In this document: one piece after another, positions 31,355 to 43,687 of the stretch
Layout of the letters: every line of letters starts with the position of its first letter
Position numbering within the stretch: position 1 is the first letter of the stretch
Assembly: GCA_007674295.1 (NCBI GenBank)
Contig: CM017461.1
Coordinates: 1 to 64,000 of the forward strand
Direction: 5' to 3'
Origin: Antonospora locustae
Taxonomy: Eukaryota > Microsporidia
DNA length: 64,000 nucleotides
Notes under the pieces: model-generated
What the model was told of the DNA's origin: nothing
The model's database searches: none
The model's input: only the letters and a program-made list of their open reading frames with translations
Program-made: the position numbers and the translations under genes

Positions 31355-31690
31355 CCTGCAACCAAATCAATAAATCTCGTTACATTTGTGCTCACACTCT
31401 CTACAGCAGCCCAAATACACCGAAATTCTTCTTTAGCCCACAATCATGCTTGTAAATAGTTCATTATAGTGCTTGAATATGGGCCTTCAACATTCTTCGG
31501 GATTCCAATCTTCTTTTGATAATTTTTGTTGTATAGAGTTACTACACTTTCCCACGTCACCATATAAAAATTAAATTTACTTTATACCTGTAGATTCCCT
31601 TCTGTTCGACAATAAGTAACACGTACTTGCGAGCTTTTGCAATCACAATCTTTTACGATTTCGCCAAAAAATGATTCCACCTATATGATG
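31355..31690 (-). mobile_element. Transposase-like relic, copy B (frameshifted)
   Basis: On the minus strand it carries the copy-A block with roughly 70% similarity by eye: AAGCATGATTGTGGGC near 31451, and AGCACAAATGTAACGAGA followed by TTTATTGATTT near its end. The translation KHDCGLKKNF and, after frame changes, STNVTRFIDLVAG parallels copy A. Upstream within the same GC-richer patch another open piece reads VKDCDCKSSQVRVTYCRTEG. The frames are interrupted by stops, so it is dead. Confidence 0.4.
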
Positions 31691-33598
31691 TCATTTCATT
31701 ATTATTATCGTGGACCACAACAATATAGTACAATATTATTTATTTAAAATAAAAATACTCATTTACAATTAATACAATTTTAACATAAATAATTAGTAGA
31801 TGATTATACATATATTATACTTAAAGTATAAAGTGTTATATTATAATAAAATTTTTATTAACTTTTACAATTTTCAATAATATATTGATAATTGTTTTAA
31901 CTTTAGTACTTACTTTTATTTAATCATAACCATTAGTTATTATATATAATGCTCCTCACAAATATGTATATAAAGTTTTTATAATTTTATAATATTAAGT
32001 CGTACAATTTAAAGAAAAATATTTTTAATATAAAAAACACAATCATTTTATTAAAATTCTTTTAAACTATATTAAACTATATTAAAACAAAAAATATTAT
32101 TATTTCACATAATAAAGTAAATGTTTTAACTGAAAAAATTTTATTATGTAAGTTAATATTTACTATTAAATTTTTTATAGTAAATATTTTCGACAAAATT
32201 TCTTAAAATAATTTTAATTTCTTTCTAACACAAAATTTCAATTCAGAACAAAAGCACACAAAATAAAAATTAAACTATAAAACTTTCTATAAAACATGTT
32301 GTGTCTATAAAACCTCTTTGACACAAAAAGAATGGTTGGTTTCTTATATTTTTATGTTTATTTATACAATAATTTACAATGACTATAAATTGAAGTTGTA
32401 CATAAATTTTAGTTTTATTTATAAGATATTTTGTAATTTTAAAGAAATAGTTAATTTTTTAAATTATAATAATGTCTTTATCCCTAACACGTGTAAATAC
32501 GCAAAATGTTATATAAAATAAAATACAGTATATAAAATATTTATAAATATCTAAAAATAGAATTTTTGATATTATAAAATTAATTGAGAATAAACTATAG
32601 TAAATATTATCTATTACTATTTTTTGTGTTGGATTAATTTTTATTATATTATGCTGTATTTTTTTAAGTATATTAATACAACATAACCATTTTATTATTT
32701 ATATATTTTGAAACATTATTATCTTACATTATTTTAACGTTAATATAATTTTCAATTAACAAACATCCTTAAAAAGATTTTGTTTTGTTATAATTTTTTA
32801 TTATTTTTAAACAACAGTTTTATTAACAAAATTACATCATAATTTAGTAATTCTTAATGAAACCCACATTAGGTTGATGTTTACTATGTACTTTTATGTC
32901 GTGAATTCTATTTCACAAAATTATTAAGTTTATTATTTTGTTTAACATCCTTGTTCATTTGCAAATAACAGATCAAATTATATGGTAGTTTTCATTATAA
33001 TTATACTTAATGAATTTTTTTAGTCTTTCTCTAGAGCAACTTTTTTTTTATAAATAGTTTTTATTTTATGTTGTATTTTAATTTTGTATTTACAATGTTA
33101 TTTTGAAGAATATTATAAGTAAAAACATATAACGTGTGATGTACAGTAATACAAAAATATGGATGTTATAAAGATAAATAATAATATCTATAAGCATATA
33201 CACAATAGTCATATTGTTTGTATAACTAAAAAACATTGATGAAATATGTCTTTGAAATTTCAAAGAAAAACTAAAAGAACAATATCATATGTATAAATTT
33301 ATTTAATCAAAAACAAAAGTTTTACAAGGTTTTAAAATAAATTACTTTTTTATTATTATTGGTAAAATTCTTAAAAATATCTTATGTATTCTTAAACTTT
33401 CGCATACATTGCAATTTAATTGTCAAACTTTTAATGAAATTTGTTCCTGAATATATCTTAAATAATAATCAATTGAAAAGGTTTTATTGAAAATTATTTT
33501 TGTCTGTATAGTACATACATCATATAGTAAGAATACATTCATGAATTTATATTATATATATTCTTATAGAGAATATATACATAAAACTGTATTTTGAG

Positions 33599-33927
33599 CT
33601 TAATAATATTATTAGTTATATTATTATAAAAAGATTATAAATTAAAATAACATTATTAGTTATATTATTATAAAAAGATTATAAATTAAAATAATATTAT
33701 TAGTTATATTATTATAAAAAGATTATAAATTAAAATAATATTATTAGTTATATTATTATAAAAAGATTATAAATTAAAATAATATTATTAGTTATATTAT
33801 TATAAAAAGATTATAAATTAAAATAATATTATTAGTTATATTATTATAAAAAGATTATAAATTAAAATAATATTATTAGTTATATTATTATAAAAAGATT
33901 ATAAATTAAAATAATATTATTAGTTAT
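33599..33927. repeat. 44-bp tandem array, seven full units
   Basis: Units start at 33611, 33655, 33699, 33743, 33787, 33831 and 33875, each beginning ATTAGTTATATTATTATAAA, with a partial eighth at 33919. Units are nearly identical (one C/T change near 33651), so the array is recently amplified or homogenised. It lies near the middle-right of the island. Confidence 0.95.
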
Positions 33928-35461
33928 AGCATAACAAAACTGTAATTAATAGTATTTGCAATAATTTAAGTGCATTTTTAATAAATTGTAATAAAAATGA
34001 GTTTTCAAACTAATTTTTTATAAAATACTATATTAAGAAATTTTAATAAGTTTATTAATGTATAAGATAAGCCCTTTTATTTCATTATTTATATATCTAT
34101 TAATAATTTAAAAAAACACAAAATGTTATTTAATATATCATAACTAAACTGTTAGTTGAAAATTTTTAATAAACAAAGTACATTGTTATTCTAAAAACAA
34201 TAGAACTTAAACACAATATTTATTTAGTTAGATTTAACATAGTATACTCTTATTATCTAATCTAAATAAAATTGTTATTTTTTTTACATAATACAAAAGT
34301 ATAAGTTAAAAAATGCTGTTTATAAATTAATAAAAAATTACTTATTTTAAAATTTTCACTTTAAGTATTTTACTTGTAAGTTTAGTTATTTAAAGATTGC
34401 TTTAGCCATACAGGTATATGTTTGTAAATAGTATATGGTAGTTTGTAATATTTAATTTTTATATAAATTTAAAAGTATATTCATTATATTTATTTAGAGT
34501 AATTACATGTTTATGTTTTCTCAAACAATTATTATATATTTATATTAACTATATATTTATATAAATGAACAGTCTATTAAGAACATATAATTCACATTCT
34601 AAATAATCAATAAATGCATTATAAAATATATTTATTATAAAGTTTGGGTTTTAAACCAATATACTTTCTATTTTATGATTAATTAACTTTTTGAATATTT
34701 TGATACACAAATTAATAATTATATAATTTTTGTATATATTTAAAAACTAAATATAATTTACATTCATAATCTATTTCTGATCATAAGCTTAACTTTTTAG
34801 TTAACAACTTTATTAAAATTCTTTAGTTGAGAGTCATAATGAAGAATCCTGACCATTTATAGTTTATACTATATTCATTACATTTGATTTGCAAAAGCTT
34901 AATTTCAATATTAATATTATAAGTATTTTATATGTCTATGAAATAAGTATTTAAATAGTTTCAATAAAGATTAAATTTTAAAAACTGAGTAAAAATATAT
35001 TATCAAATTAATTGAAATTGAGATAGCATATAAATAATAAAAATTTAAATTTATATAAAATTTATAATAAGTTAATTATATTATTTTTACACAAATTTTA
35101 AATCATGAAAAATGTCTATAATAACATTAACTTAGATATTCCCTCTATAGTTATCAACTGTCAAAGTATTTTTAAAATTAAAACCAGGTTAACTTTGTTA
35201 TATAAAATGTTTAGTTATATGTAAGTATGTGATTTAGTTAAAATTGTAAAATAATAATTATAAAACACTATTTTGTAGGTGATAACAGCAAATATTATAA
35301 AGTATAATTATTCACTAATTATTAATAATAAAATTGACATAAAAAGATTAGCAGTATCTTTTTTCTAAGTTGGATAAAAATAATATCAAACTAAATTACA
35401 TAATAAAAAGTTATAAAAGTCACAATTATGTAATGTTTCTTATTTTTTAGAAAATTATTAA

Positions 35462-35614
35462 ATTTATAAGCATATTTATGCTCTTAAGAGTGTACAAGAT
35501 GTAGTTAATATGCTGAACATTCATGGTAACAGCCACTTTACTGTATGCGGTATTATCCAACAGGCAGCAAATTCATCAAGGTATGGCCGCTATGTAATAA
35601 CTTCTGCGAACTAA
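35462..35614 (+). pseudogene. Coding-like patch in the island (50 residues)
   Basis: A GC-richer patch with one frame open for about 50 codons, including ALKSVQDVVNMLNIHGNSH and then TVCGIIQQAANSSRYGRY. It looks like decayed coding DNA of unknown family. It lies 400 bp before relic copy C and may belong to the same element. Confidence 0.3.
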
Positions 35615-36029
35615 AGTGCAACATGTACATATAATAGGATAACCAGTATGTATTCTTTAATAGCTTCATAAATAGTGAATATCAATAAATTGCTGTTACC
35701 TTTAAAAATCAGATTTATGTAATATAACAATAACTCTTGTAAAATATTATTTATTTTTACATAAAAACTTAGTCTAAAACAGCTCAATATAAGAATAATT
35801 ATATATAAGTTATTTTATTTATAATTCATTTTGTTTTTTTTTATATTATAAAATCTGTTAATATGATTATAATTAAATTTCTTAAATACATTTAGTTACT
35901 GAACTTATAATATTAATTTTTATAAAACATAACATTAATTTTTTATAATATTGTTGTATTTCATAAAAATTAAGGTTTGAATTGAAAATATCATGTTCTT
36001 CAATATTTGGCATTAATAAAAACCATTGC

Positions 36030-36125
36030 AAGCATGATTACTAGCCAAGAAAGAGTATCGTTGTAATTATGCAGCTCTAGGAAGGGGCCGTCCATGAATA
36101 CAGCGAGGTTTATTGAATCTGATAT
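36030..36125 (+). mobile_element. Transposase-like relic, copy C (most degraded)
   Basis: Aligns with copies A and B from AAGCATGATTAC through GGAAGGGGCC to GGTTTATTGA. The equivalent translation KHDY-stop-PRKSIVVIMQL-stop-EGA contains two stops. Confidence 0.35.
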
Positions 36126-39100
36126 TCAAAACAATCTTTGTATGCTATTTCACAATACCTATTTGAGAGTAGTGAGATTGCTATTCCAACAAACTCATAT
36201 AAATTATGTTTATAATAATAAGTTTTACATTACTCATTATACAATCAAAAAATAAATTGATTATATTAACTTTAGTTGTATAAATATTTAAAATATACTT
36301 ATTTAAGTGGAAAACAAAATACTTCTATGTATAAATATAATATAATACAAATTAAACTGTAAATAATTTATAAAAACAATAATAATATTCAATATAATGA
36401 ATTTAATTATAATAATAATTATATAAGAAATACAAAATATGTTATAACAACGTTTATATTAAACTATTAACATAGACTCATATATTAGTTAATATTATTA
36501 AGTTAACAAATTATCAAATTTATATATTTACTATTTTTATTCTGTTTTGTATCCAAAATTTATTATAATGATTATTATATAATTTTTATCAAACAGTACA
36601 TACTATTAATTGTTTATTTAATTTAACTAAGACTTTGAGTAACAAATTTATTAATAAAATTTTCAAATAGGAAATTCAGAACAAAACGTTCTAACATATA
36701 CATTTCACACTTTGTTTACAATTTAATTTAAAAATACAATTAACACAATATAAACATTTCATTTAGACTATTATGTGATATATCTATACATCATTTACTT
36801 TTACTTTTTATAAAACATTTTACAAATTATATGCAGCAGTATTGTATACAGAATATTCGTTCCATAATATCTTTTCTTTTAGATATTATAAATACTATTC
36901 GCAGTAACACAAGAAAAATATTAGAGTTTTAAACAATAATTAATATCTAATAAATGTATGATATTAAATAAGAAAAGGGATTAATCTATTAATCTAAATG
37001 TAATATCATATTTAACAGTTTAAAGATAGTTTATAAAAACTATATTAAATGTTTTTGATTTGCATTGATTTTTAGTAACTTTTATACTAAATACGAAAAC
37101 AATGTTATATATCACTTAAAACAAGGTATATTATATAAATTTGAATTTGAATTATCGCCTTATGTTTAAATCATTTAGAGAAATAATAATGAATATTAAT
37201 CAATTAGTACAGAATTTGGAAAATGTTTTATGTTTAAAAATGATTTTAATATATTTTTTTGTATTAAAAATTGTTTAATTAAATTATATTAATGCAATAA
37301 AATGTTTTGTGTTGTAATGAACAGGAAATATGTTTTTTAATATATGAATAAAATTTAAACTAAAGTGTATAGAAGAAAAATTAAAGCTATAAATGACGAC
37401 ATATAATTATGAAATGATAGAGTCTCTTGTTGTTATGTTGTGTACTCTAAATATTTTCTACTTAATTTTATAAAATATAAGATATTTTTAAAAATTTACT
37501 TTTATATTATATCTTTGACAAATATCCTTTTAAAATTCTCAGTAAGTGCTGAAAAATTGTCTATTATTATATACAATGTACTTTTTATAATGTGTGGATT
37601 TAAATTCTGTTAATTAAAGACTCTAAAGTTTTTATTTTAGTTGTTAATATATGTTGTAAACAAATGTTACACATTTATGTACATAAACCTTGATGATATG
37701 GTCTCTCTAATTAGATAATAACTAGGACAAAATAAAAAAAAATGAACAATAATAATAAAAGTCGAAAAACAAGATACTATTCAAAAGTTATAATAAAAAG
37801 TTAGCTTATAATAAATTATTTATAATAATGACTTTATTCTCATTTATATGTTGAAAAAGTTTCCTAAAGCTTTTTACGTTTCTGACCTACTATTTGCATG
37901 TGCATTTGGTTCTTGATTTTTTAAAGTAGATGGATTATTTAATAGGATTTTTAATTTAGTATATGTTATAAAATTATTAAGTTAGAAAGAAACTATAGCT
38001 TTTATAGAGAACAATATTGTATGTAATTAATCAACTGTTATTATTTTACTTAGATTACTTAGACTTCAATCCTAGTCAAACTATTATTATCCAACAATAA
38101 CAATGTAAATCTAATAATATGCAGTTATAGTTGATAAAATAAAGATAAAGAACAGTATAATTTTGAGTAATTAATAAATATATATATACTAAATGAAAAG
38201 TTAATATTATTCTAAGCATAAATCAATACATAAAATAATAAATTAATAGATACTTTAATTAAACAAATCATAAATTTAATTTCCAGTGTTTAGAGCATTC
38301 ATTTTCTTTATATTTTAACAAGTTATAGTTTGAGTTGCGGAGGCAAAATACATAAAATTGGGTAACATAAATATTCAATAGAAATCTTAATAAACCTGTG
38401 TCTAAATTCTATCCAACATGCATATAAAGGATAGGCCGGAAATCGAATCTAATATATTTGATTTCGTATTCAATTATAAGTTGAATAATGAAATAATAAC
38501 ATATAATTTTTATTGCTTCTTTAGAATGGTTGAGATGGCTATATTTTTGTAAGATTATAACTAGAACTTATAAATGCAAACTTATGGAAGAATATATGTA
38601 TAAGAAGACTGTTTCATAACTTAGTTATTGTATTAGAAGATGTGATCCATATCATGTTTGGATTCTAATAGATATTATATAAAATGTTTTACAGATTAAC
38701 ATTCTACAATTTTATTTGTGAATTATTTACCTTATAAAATTTTTATAAATAATCATCCTAACATGCATCGCAAATTTATAACATTCAATCAGTTCATATA
38801 ATACCTATTGGCTATTTTGTATATTAAACTTATATATAAAGTTTAGTGTGAACATATTTTTCTTAAAGAAAATGTAAGAATTATACCTATACTCTTTTAA
38901 ATGTGATTAAATGAAAATATTAATAATATATGTGTAAATGTTGAATATTGTTTATTTTATTAAAAATTAGGAATGTTACAGCTCAATTTAATTAAATTAA
39001 TCTAACAATAAAGATATTTTATAACCTCATATATTATAATTATATTTGTGTATATTTTAATAAAAATTTAATTAATTTTTGTATTATTTTTAAATAAATT

Positions 39101-39414
39101 TCTATATTTTTAAATTATGTTCTGTCATTTTCAATAGTTTATAACTAGTGATTACAATTTATTTTGTTTAGCTATCAAGGGATAGTCATAACTTTCAAAA
39201 AGCTTCAAAAAATTGTTATAATGCAAAATCATATGTTTATATTATTTTTTGCTTACTTTAACTATATATTATATAAAAATCTATCTATAATATTATCTTA
39301 ATTATTCATAAACAAAAGAAACACATATGTGTATATGTGCGTTTACAAGCTTTTGCTTGCAGCATAAAAAAATGAACTTGGTCCTAGTTACAGAGAATAA
39401 TAAGGATTTGATAG

Positions 39415-39756
39415 AGATGCGTTTCTGTTTGCACGCATCTTGCGGTCAGAGGGCATGCCAGGAGAAATGTAAGTCGGCCTGTCAATGATGAGGATGCAGA
39501 GCCCTTCTGGAGCAGTACAGGCACAGTAGCAGATTACGACAATGTCTCTTTCAAAAAATTCAAAGAATATGACGCAACAGAAAGAGCATCATAAGTGGAG
39601 ATGGTGCAACAGCAACGTATCTTTACTCGGTCATTCGCTGGTGAGCAGAAATACCCGAGGAATGACAAGCCGAGTCCACCCCAACATAAGTGCAAGTGTA
39701 CGCGGTCTTTGCCCAAATTCCCTGAGTTACTGCTAAAGAAAGTGGCGTTTATTTAA
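39415..39756 (+). pseudogene. Decayed gene fragment: 113 codons with one internal stop
   Basis: The largest GC-richer patch in the island. One frame runs from 39415 to a stop at 39754 with a single in-frame TAA at 39592. Before the stop it reads NVSRPVNDEDAEPFWSSTGT and then VADYDNVSFKKFKEYDATE; after it, VEMVQQQRIFTRSFAGEQKY and then PPQHKCKCTRSLPKFPELLL. Residue usage is protein-like on both sides of the stop. Family not recognised. A relic of a captured gene or mobile element is likely. Confidence 0.5.
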
Positions 39757-42638
39757 TTTTTTCAATATGAATTCCAAACAACCTGATAATTATTCTCTTT
39801 AATTACAAAAATTATATAAGCCTGTTTCTTTGTTTATAATTTAAAATTAATAACATTTATATTACATTTTTTAGTATTAAACAAAAATATAATATAAAAA
39901 AATTATTTAGTTATAAAATTTTTATAATGATTTTATTTAGTAACATAAAATAGCATAATGTCATATTTAATGATAATGTTAATTCTATTCAATTTTCCAA
40001 TTTAATATTCAATATTTTGTAAATATAAAATTTTACTTACGATTTTAATTTAAAAAATTGCTAAGTTATTTTTAAAAAACACTAATGATTATTATATATA
40101 GACCATGTCTCTTTTTACAATAAAGTTTTCCAAGTAAAGAAGATTAAAAAAAGGAAACTTATTATTATAATTAATAAAAAATTAACAATATAAGTACAAT
40201 AAAGGTTAATGTCTAAATGTTTTATTTTATTAAACTATGTTCTATTTTTTTAACTACTATTTTAAGTGTTTTTAATATTATTTTTCAATGTTTTTATCAT
40301 ACGCTATAATTATTAAGTTGTAAGATAGTTTGTATTATGTTGTATTATTGAAGATTATAAAATTATTTTCCAACCTTTGGCATGATAAAATGAAATCATT
40401 ATTACATAAAGTCTATTTAAATTGACTAACTTTATATATTTCTGAATATTTAAGAGTTTTCTAAATACTTTTTTTATAAACATTTTGCACATCGTTTTTA
40501 CCTAAAATTCCCATAAACTAAAAAATTCAAGACTTACGGAAAAATAATATTTTGATCAATTATCTTGAGACAGCTAACTGAAACATAGTCAGTATTTTGC
40601 ATAATATTCTTCAAATTATATTTTTTAATTTTCAAACATCTTGTCTATTAATATCAACGATTTAAAATTACTATTAACAATATTATTGTTAATGTAAAAT
40701 TTGTTTAACCCTAACAATATAAAAAGAAATAAAATTTAACTAGAGTTAAATAAATACTATGTTCGTTACAAAAATTGATTATGTCTTTTTCTTAAAACAT
40801 CTTTTAAACAATAAGATGATTGATTATGTACAACAATTAACAAAATAATGTAGGAACACCATTCTTATTTAAATTATTTCACATTTAAATTGTATTTTGT
40901 TTATAACTTCAAGTTCTAAGACAAACAGTCAATTGCTTTTTTTGTACAGTTGAATATCTGTATAATTATTATTTATAAAAATGTTCTTAGAAGAGAGTAT
41001 TATTACAAATCTTGTTTATTTAAAAATGTTAAAAAATTATTATTGTTTTTATTTACTAATTTATTATAAACATGTGACTTTAATATTATACTATCTTCTT
41101 ACAAACCCGGAATAAATTTTTTTATATTATTTTTTAAATATAAAACATATAAATTTAACCTAAAAGAAATACAAATGTGTGTTTATAATTATTTATCCTA
41201 TTTATTGTAATTTTAGCATAGTACTCATTATTATATGACTTTTTATTTATAAAATAATGAATGTTGAGATATTTAAATATTTAACATTGTTTGTCTTAAT
41301 AACAACTCTCTTAGACACATTTGATACACAAGTATAGATGTTTACTTAAATTAAAAAATGATACCGTGTATTTTTTGCGTTTACAGCAAATTTTACTATA
41401 TCTCTGATGTTGTAACTTCAATAGTTTTCATGATTTTTAGACTATAATTAGAATTTCTTTATTATATGTCTTGTTGTAATTATGATGAATATTATAGTCT
41501 TTGAGCACATTCATTTATTCAGGTTTGATAGAGTATTTATATTACTTATCAGTATTTTTATTCAAATCTACACACCCTATGTTATCGGATATCAGCACAA
41601 AGCACAAATTCCTAGTAGTTGCAGGTTAAAGGAAACTTTTTTGGCAGGTTGTAGTAAATAATCATAGTCTCTGACAAAACAATAAATTGTAAATAATTTA
41701 AAAGCCATCATAAAGAGTTTATCTTATTAACTTCTTCTTAAAATACATATAGAAAATGTAAAATATTATACACACTTTCTTTAAAAAATATACAGAAGAA
41801 ACTACTGTTCTTGCTCTTTTTATTAACTTTATTATTTATTAGTTCGATGATGCTATTTAAACCAGAAGGCTGTTTCACCTGTAATGTAAAATAGAAATAT
41901 ACTTTTTCATTGTTGTTTGTATAATTAATACATAGTAATAGTAAGGGTTATTGAGTGTACTGCTGGAAAAGGTCTTTAACAGTCAGTTTTATGTGTGAAT
42001 GACTATAACGGACTTTCTATAACCCTTATGGGATATATACACCAACTTTATTGAAGTTAGTTTATTCTTTTTGTTATTATTATTTTATTTTTATGCTTTA
42101 AACGTAAATTTATGATCAGCAGAGTATAAAAAAACATTATAGTGCGATTTCAATAACTCTATCTATCTGTGATTAAAAATACAAAAACAAGTCTTTAATT
42201 TAATTCTTGTTGTCTTACATCCCTTTTGGGCATATTTTATTTTTATTATGTTTATATCAAAATAAATTCTATTATTTCTCTTTTTTATTGTATTTATAAC
42301 ATGCATAATTAACATCCTACCTTCGTTGTCGGAATGTCAAGTTTTTATGTGCACAAAAATTCTAAAAAGATCTAAAACACATTACTTAGTTTATAACTTT
42401 AGGTTTTGTTTATGCTTCTTTTGCATAAAATTAGGAACATAAAACAATGTAATAAGCTTATTCACTAGTAATTATTAGAAATAAAATATCTCCAATTTTT
42501 TATTTATGCACACCTCCTAGATCTAATTGTTAGTAGTATCCCTACAAATAAAGATACAATCATAGAGAATAAAAACCCTACTTTTATTTACTAAAAACAA
42601 AACCATTAAAGATGTAAAAAAGCAAGTCCAAAAGTCCT

Positions 42639-43442
42639 TTATTTCACAAAGGCTTCTGTTTCTCTCAGTTTGAAATTGGTTGCTACAGCTATCGCTATTG
42701 AATTCCTTGCACAATTAATCAATAAATACGGCACAGAAGCTTTTGTAAGCACTTCCGTGGCTAGTGACAGGGAAGCAACCCGTTCTATGGTCTTTTTGCA
42801 CTTTTCAATAATATCTTCCCTCTTAACATCGATTATCCAGGGCTCGTAGTAGCTCCCATTCTCATAGATCAACCTGATTTTCATTTCGTAGATAAAAGGA
42901 TGAATATCAAGCAGAGAAAGGAGATTCGTCTGTGCAGGACCAACCTTGACGCCTTCTTCCAGAACTTTTATTCGCGATATGATCTCCAGCTTCGATCTTG
43001 TTATTTTGTACGAGATCCCCAGTGCCTGAAAATACGGCGCCTTTTCCGAGTCCATGCTCGTTATCATCGGCTCAATCCACAAGTCCTTTTGCGCTATAGC
43101 ACCAGTCTTTGCACTTGCCTTTCTCTGGTTTTCCTCAATTATCTTCTTGAGAAATCCTACATCGTCATTCGTCAGAATAAAAGCCACATTTCCTTCTATT
43201 GCACTCATCACATCTTTGTATCTTGGATTGTCTTTGAAACAATCGTTTAGTGCTTTTCTCATTGCAGTGTTCTTCCTAATAACGAATTCGCACTTGCCTC
43301 TCCATGCCTTCTTACACGCTTGGAGCTGCGAAGACGTCACATTATCCATCTGTACAACAAGAAACTTGTCGTATTTCTTGAAAATTTCCGCTGTTTGCTG
43401 AAAGAGAAACTCCTTTCTTTCCTTCCTCAGTGCTTTCAACAT
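42639..43442 (-). CDS. RPP0: 60S acidic ribosomal protein P0 (uL10), truncated C-terminus
   Basis: Anchors the ribosomal stalk to 25S rRNA. 267 residues with the ATG after CCCCC. N-terminal uL10 domain: RKERKEFLFQQTAEIFKKYD, FLVVQMDNVTSSQLQ, EFVIRKNTAMRKAL, NVAFILTNDD; the eukaryotic insert domain follows (SKLEIISRIKVLEEGVKVG). The protein stops at VATNFKLRETEAFVK, where other P0 proteins begin the helices that bind P1/P2 dimers. The Ala-rich hinge and the acidic GFGLFD-type tail that recruits elongation factors are absent, and reading past the stop in the same frame does not restore them. It is the first gene after the AT-rich island, ending about 40 bp from it. Confidence 0.95.
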   Translation of the reverse strand: MLKALRKERKEFLFQQTAEIFKKYDKFLVVQMDNVTSSQLQACKKAWRGKCEFVIRKNTAMRKALNDCFKDNPRYKDVMSAIEGNVAFILTNDDVGFLKKIIEENQRKASAKTGAIAQKDLWIEPMITSMDSEKAPYFQALGISYKITRSKLEIISRIKVLEEGVKVGPAQTNLLSLLDIHPFIYEMKIRLIYENGSYYEPWIIDVKREDIIEKCKKTIERVASLSLATEVLTKASVPYLLINCARNSIAIAVATNFKLRETEAFVK

Positions 43443-43443
43443 C

Positions 43444-43448
43444 GGGGG
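43444..43448 (-). promoter_or_regulatory. CCCCC start-proximal motif of RPP0
   Basis: CCCCC lies two bases upstream of the P0 ATG on the minus strand, a clear example of the CCC motif expected before highly expressed microsporidian ribosomal genes. Confidence 0.65.
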
Positions 43449-43687
43449 TCAAAAATTTTTACTGCCTCTGCTGCTCAAAAATAAACGCGCTATTTTCTGT
43501 AGTTTCTTTTTGCAAAAACTTTGTTCCTTTGAAATAATCCATGTAGATAGCAGGGACCTCCTCTGTTAGTGCAATACACGAACCCTGCTTTGCTCAGCTG
43601 TATCTTTATGTATGAAGAACAGACATATCGTCCAAATAAAGAGATTGGAGACGACGCCCCTCCGCATCGTATAAAAAAAAGACCGGG

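Larger units (their letters stand above)
19164..42638. other. 23.5-kb AT-rich gene-free island (candidate centromere or chromosome-end junction)
   Basis: Composition changes abruptly after the USO1-like stop and returns to normal at the P0 stop. Inside, A+T is roughly four-fifths or more by eye. No open frame exceeds about 70 codons and none shows domain-like sequence, apart from short decayed patches listed separately. It contains scattered homopolymers, minisatellites, two perfect palindromes, TTAGGG-like motifs at the left edge and dispersed transposase-like relics. In a genome packed at about one gene per 1.1 kb on both sides, such a block is exceptional. A regional centromere is the simplest biological reading. 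A fusion or mis-join of two subtelomeres is the main alternative. Confidence 0.85.

Noticed and set aside
32318..32521. 67-codon open frame in the island
   Set aside because: Same low-complexity AT-driven composition; no protein-like features.
33599..33927. CRISPR-like reading of the 44-bp array
   Set aside because: Units are direct and contiguous with no unique spacers; it is a plain minisatellite.
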